From an uncultured Desulfomonile sp. (GTDB taxonomy: Bacteria; Desulfobacterota; Desulfomonilia; Desulfomonilales; Desulfomonilaceae), in the NCBI GenBank assembly GCA_937915285.1, contig CALDNG010000445.1, forward strand, positions 1 through 7,293: a stretch of DNA of 7,293 bases, given 5' to 3'. How positions within the stretch are numbered: position 1 is the stretch's first letter; each line of letters starts with the position of its first letter. The notes under the pieces were generated by a model. It saw nothing but the letters and a program-made list of their open reading frames with translations. It ran no database searches and was not told the DNA's origin. Made by a program: the position numbers and the translations under genes. Positions 6,232 through 7,293 of this stretch are shown here, piece by piece.

Positions 6232-6836
6232 TATTTCTTCCTTATTATAACGATCGATCCGCGTGAGCCAGGTATAGGGCCTTTGAGCAGTATCAGGTTT
6301 TCATCGGCGCGAACCTGAACTACCTCTACGCTGGGGCAAGTGACACTTGCGCCGCCCATGCGCCCAGGCATCTTGCGCCCTTTGAAGACTCTTGAAGGCC
6401 ATGCGCACTGACCGATGGAGCCGGGAATTCTGTGAGAGCGAGACCCGTGGGTTTCACGTCCACCGCCGAAATTCCACTTCTTCATGACTCCGGCGAATCC
6501 CTTACCTTTGCTGATCCCTACAACCTTGACGTAATCACCCTGATTGAAAATGTCGGCAGTGATTTTCTGGCCTACCTGAACATCTTCTGAGTTATCTACT
6601 TCAAATTCTTTTAGTATTGCGCAAGGATCAACGCCCGCCTTCTTGAACTGACCAAGGACCGGCTTGGATATTCTGCTTTCCTTGACCTGCCCAAAGCCGA
6701 GCTGAACTGATGACTGAGCCTTTTTTTGTACGACGGTGCAAGGGCCGGCCTGAACTACGGTTATGCCAAGCGCCTTTCCTTCGTTGTCAAAAGTCTGCAG
6801 CATTCCAAGTTTCTTTCCAATTAAACCGCGAACCAT
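6231..6836 (-). CDS. rplC: 50S ribosomal protein L3 (short loop deletion)
   Basis: L3 is an early-assembling 50S protein whose extended loop reaches the peptidyl-transferase centre. The product is 201 residues, slightly short against the usual 205-215. It begins MVRGLIGKKLGMLQTFDNEG, has FKKAGVDPCAILKEFEV (about 64-80), the central loop SKGKGFAGVMKKWNFGGG (about 109-126), and GSRSHRIPGSIGQCAWPSRV (about 131-150) then FKGRKMPGRMGG. Gln143 matches the glutamine that PrmB methylates in E. coli (Gln150). The VVQKK and SVQLGFG stretches (about 35-49) lie closer than usual: roughly five residues of an EKDGY-like segment seem to be missing, beside a run of seven A. The ATG at 6836 has TAGGAG seven bases upstream. 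The gap to rpsJ is 35 bases. Confidence 0.98.
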   Translation of the reverse strand: MVRGLIGKKLGMLQTFDNEGKALGITVVQAGPCTVVQKKAQSSVQLGFGQVKESRISKPVLGQFKKAGVDPCAILKEFEVDNSEDVQVGQKITADIFNQGDYVKVVGISKGKGFAGVMKKWNFGGGRETHGSRSHRIPGSIGQCAWPSRVFKGRKMPGRMGGASVTCPSVEVVQVRADENLILLKGPIPGSRGSIVIIRKK

Positions 6837-6848
6837 ATTGGGGCTCCT

Positions 6849-6873
6849 AAAAAACGGACTATTTCAGTTCGTT
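6849..6873 (-). terminator. weak terminator-like hairpin across the rpsJ stop codon
   Basis: On the minus strand AACG-A-ACT-GAAAT-AGT-C-CGTT (6853-6873) can pair as four plus three base pairs around one A-C mismatch, with a five-base loop. It runs into six T (6849-6854), two of which are in the stem. The 5' arm includes the first bases of the rpsJ stop codon, so a ribosome finishing rpsJ would prevent folding. The Shine-Dalgarno of rplC follows directly. The stem is short and not GC-rich, so at most it is a weak, translation-sensitive attenuator, and it may be chance. Confidence 0.22.
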
Positions 6874-7186
6874 ATGCCTTTATTTCAACATCAACGCCAG
6901 GAGACAGGTCGAGTTTCATTAACGCGTCAAGCGTTTGCTGAGTGGGCTCGAGGATGTCCAGCAGCCTTTTATGGACCCTGATTTCAAATTGTTCCCTAGA
7001 CTTCTTGTCGATGTGCGGCGACCGTAAAACACAATATTTGTGGATACGGGTTGGTAAAGGGATAGGACCGGCCACCTTGGCGCCTGTGCGCCAGGCGGTA
7101 TCGACTATTTCTGCAGCCGACTGGTCCAACAGCTTGTGGTCATAAGCCTTTAATCTAATTCTGATCTTGAGAGCCTGAACATCCAT
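6872..7186 (-). CDS. rpsJ: 30S ribosomal protein S10 (NusE)
   Basis: S10 is in the 30S head and also acts as NusE, the partner of NusB and NusG in antitermination and transcription-translation coupling. The product is 104 residues (the family is 101-105). It starts [20 protein letters not shown] and [20 protein letters not shown] (about 21-40), then [20 protein letters not shown] (about 41-60), [19 protein letters not shown] (about 64-82) and [20 protein letters not shown]. Trp32 occupies a position that is usually lysine or a small or aliphatic residue. The ATG at 7186 has GAGGA six bases upstream. It lies 27 bases past the tuf stop, so the gene is probably transcribed with tuf. Confidence 0.98.
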   Translation of the reverse strand: MDVQALKIRIRLKAYDHKLLDQSAAEIVDTAWRTGAKVAGPIPLPTRIHKYCVLRSPHIDKKSREQFEIRVHKRLLDILEPTQQTLDALMKLDLSPGVDVEIKA

Positions 7187-7213
7187 GATATATCCTCTGC
7201 CTGTAACTGGCGA

Positions 7214-7293
7214 CTATTCAATAACTTCCGAGACGACGCCTGCGCCGACGGTTCTTCCGCCTTCACGAATAGCGAATCTGAGTTCCTTCTCCA
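7214..7293 (-). CDS. tuf: elongation factor Tu, C-terminal end (partial)
   Basis: Only the last 25 codons, the TAG stop (7214-7216) and two bases of an earlier codon are in the window; the gene continues beyond base 7293. The translation contains EKELRFAIREGGRTVGAGVV and ends SEVIE, the conserved end of domain 3 of EF-Tu, the GTPase that brings aminoacyl-tRNA to the ribosome. The two leading bases (TG) would fit a preceding methionine codon. A tuf gene directly ahead of rpsJ is the usual junction of the str operon (rpsL-rpsG-fusA-tuf) with the S10 operon in many bacteria. Confidence 0.96.
   Translation of the reverse strand, partial: EKELRFAIREGGRTVGAGVVSEVIE

Noticed and set aside
1..7293. 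A new defence, mobile or metabolic system
   Set aside because: Every coding frame on the transcribed strand is a recognised ribosomal protein or EF-Tu in the standard order, with no inserted gene, repeat array or mobile element.

Overview
The window is the S10-spc ribosomal-protein gene cluster of a bacterium. All genes are on the minus strand, so transcription runs from base 7293 towards base 1. In transcription order they are: tuf (3' end only), rpsJ (S10), rplC (L3), rplD (L4), rplW (L23), rplB (L2), rpsS (S19), rplV (L22), rpsC (S3), rplP (L16), rpmC (L29), rpsQ (S17), rplN (L14), rplX (L24), rplE (L5), rpsN (zinc-type S14), rpsH (S8) and rplF (L6, 5' end only). This is the ancestral bacterial order, with nothing inserted or missing.

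The source looks like a proteobacterium in the old 'Deltaproteobacteria' sense (Desulfobacterota and relatives). L2, L5, S3 and S10 read as proteobacterial, but S14 is the short 61-residue Cys4 form rather than the about 100-residue zinc-free form of Gammaproteobacteria, and L24 also carries a Cys4 ribbon. Base composition is moderate. This placement is inferred from remembered family sequences, not from a search.

Layout: bases 1-47 are not genomic. They are an Illumina TruSeq index-adapter sequence (reverse complement orientation), fused to the broken end of rplF. Bases 48-3066 hold L6 back to L16, packed with gaps of 1-25 bases or 4-base ATGA overlaps. Bases 3068-6836 hold S3 back to L3, with three 1-base TAATG junctions but also two longer gaps, of 89 bases (before rpsC) and 66 bases (before rplB). 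Bases 6872-7293 hold rpsJ and the last 25 codons of tuf, which joins this cluster to the presumed upstream str operon (rpsL-rpsG-fusA-tuf). There is no gene-free stretch of 300 bases.

Together the genes build parts of both ribosomal subunits: S10, S3 and S14 in the 30S head; S19 also in the head; S8 and S17 in the body; L2, L3, L4, L16 and L22 near the peptidyl-transferase centre and exit tunnel; L23, L24 and L29 round the tunnel exit; L5, L6 and L14 elsewhere on the 50S. No promoter is evident. Almost every gene has a good Shine-Dalgarno sequence, often inside the preceding gene, which implies one mRNA and translational coupling.

I found no novel defence, mobile or metabolic system here. 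The points worth a second look are the adapter chimera at the left end, a TTG-started rpsC behind an 89-base spacer with two possible hairpins, a hairpin that would hide the rpsN ribosome-binding site, a weak terminator-like hairpin across the rpsJ stop codon, and a short deletion in L3 beside an in-frame A AAA AAG heptamer.
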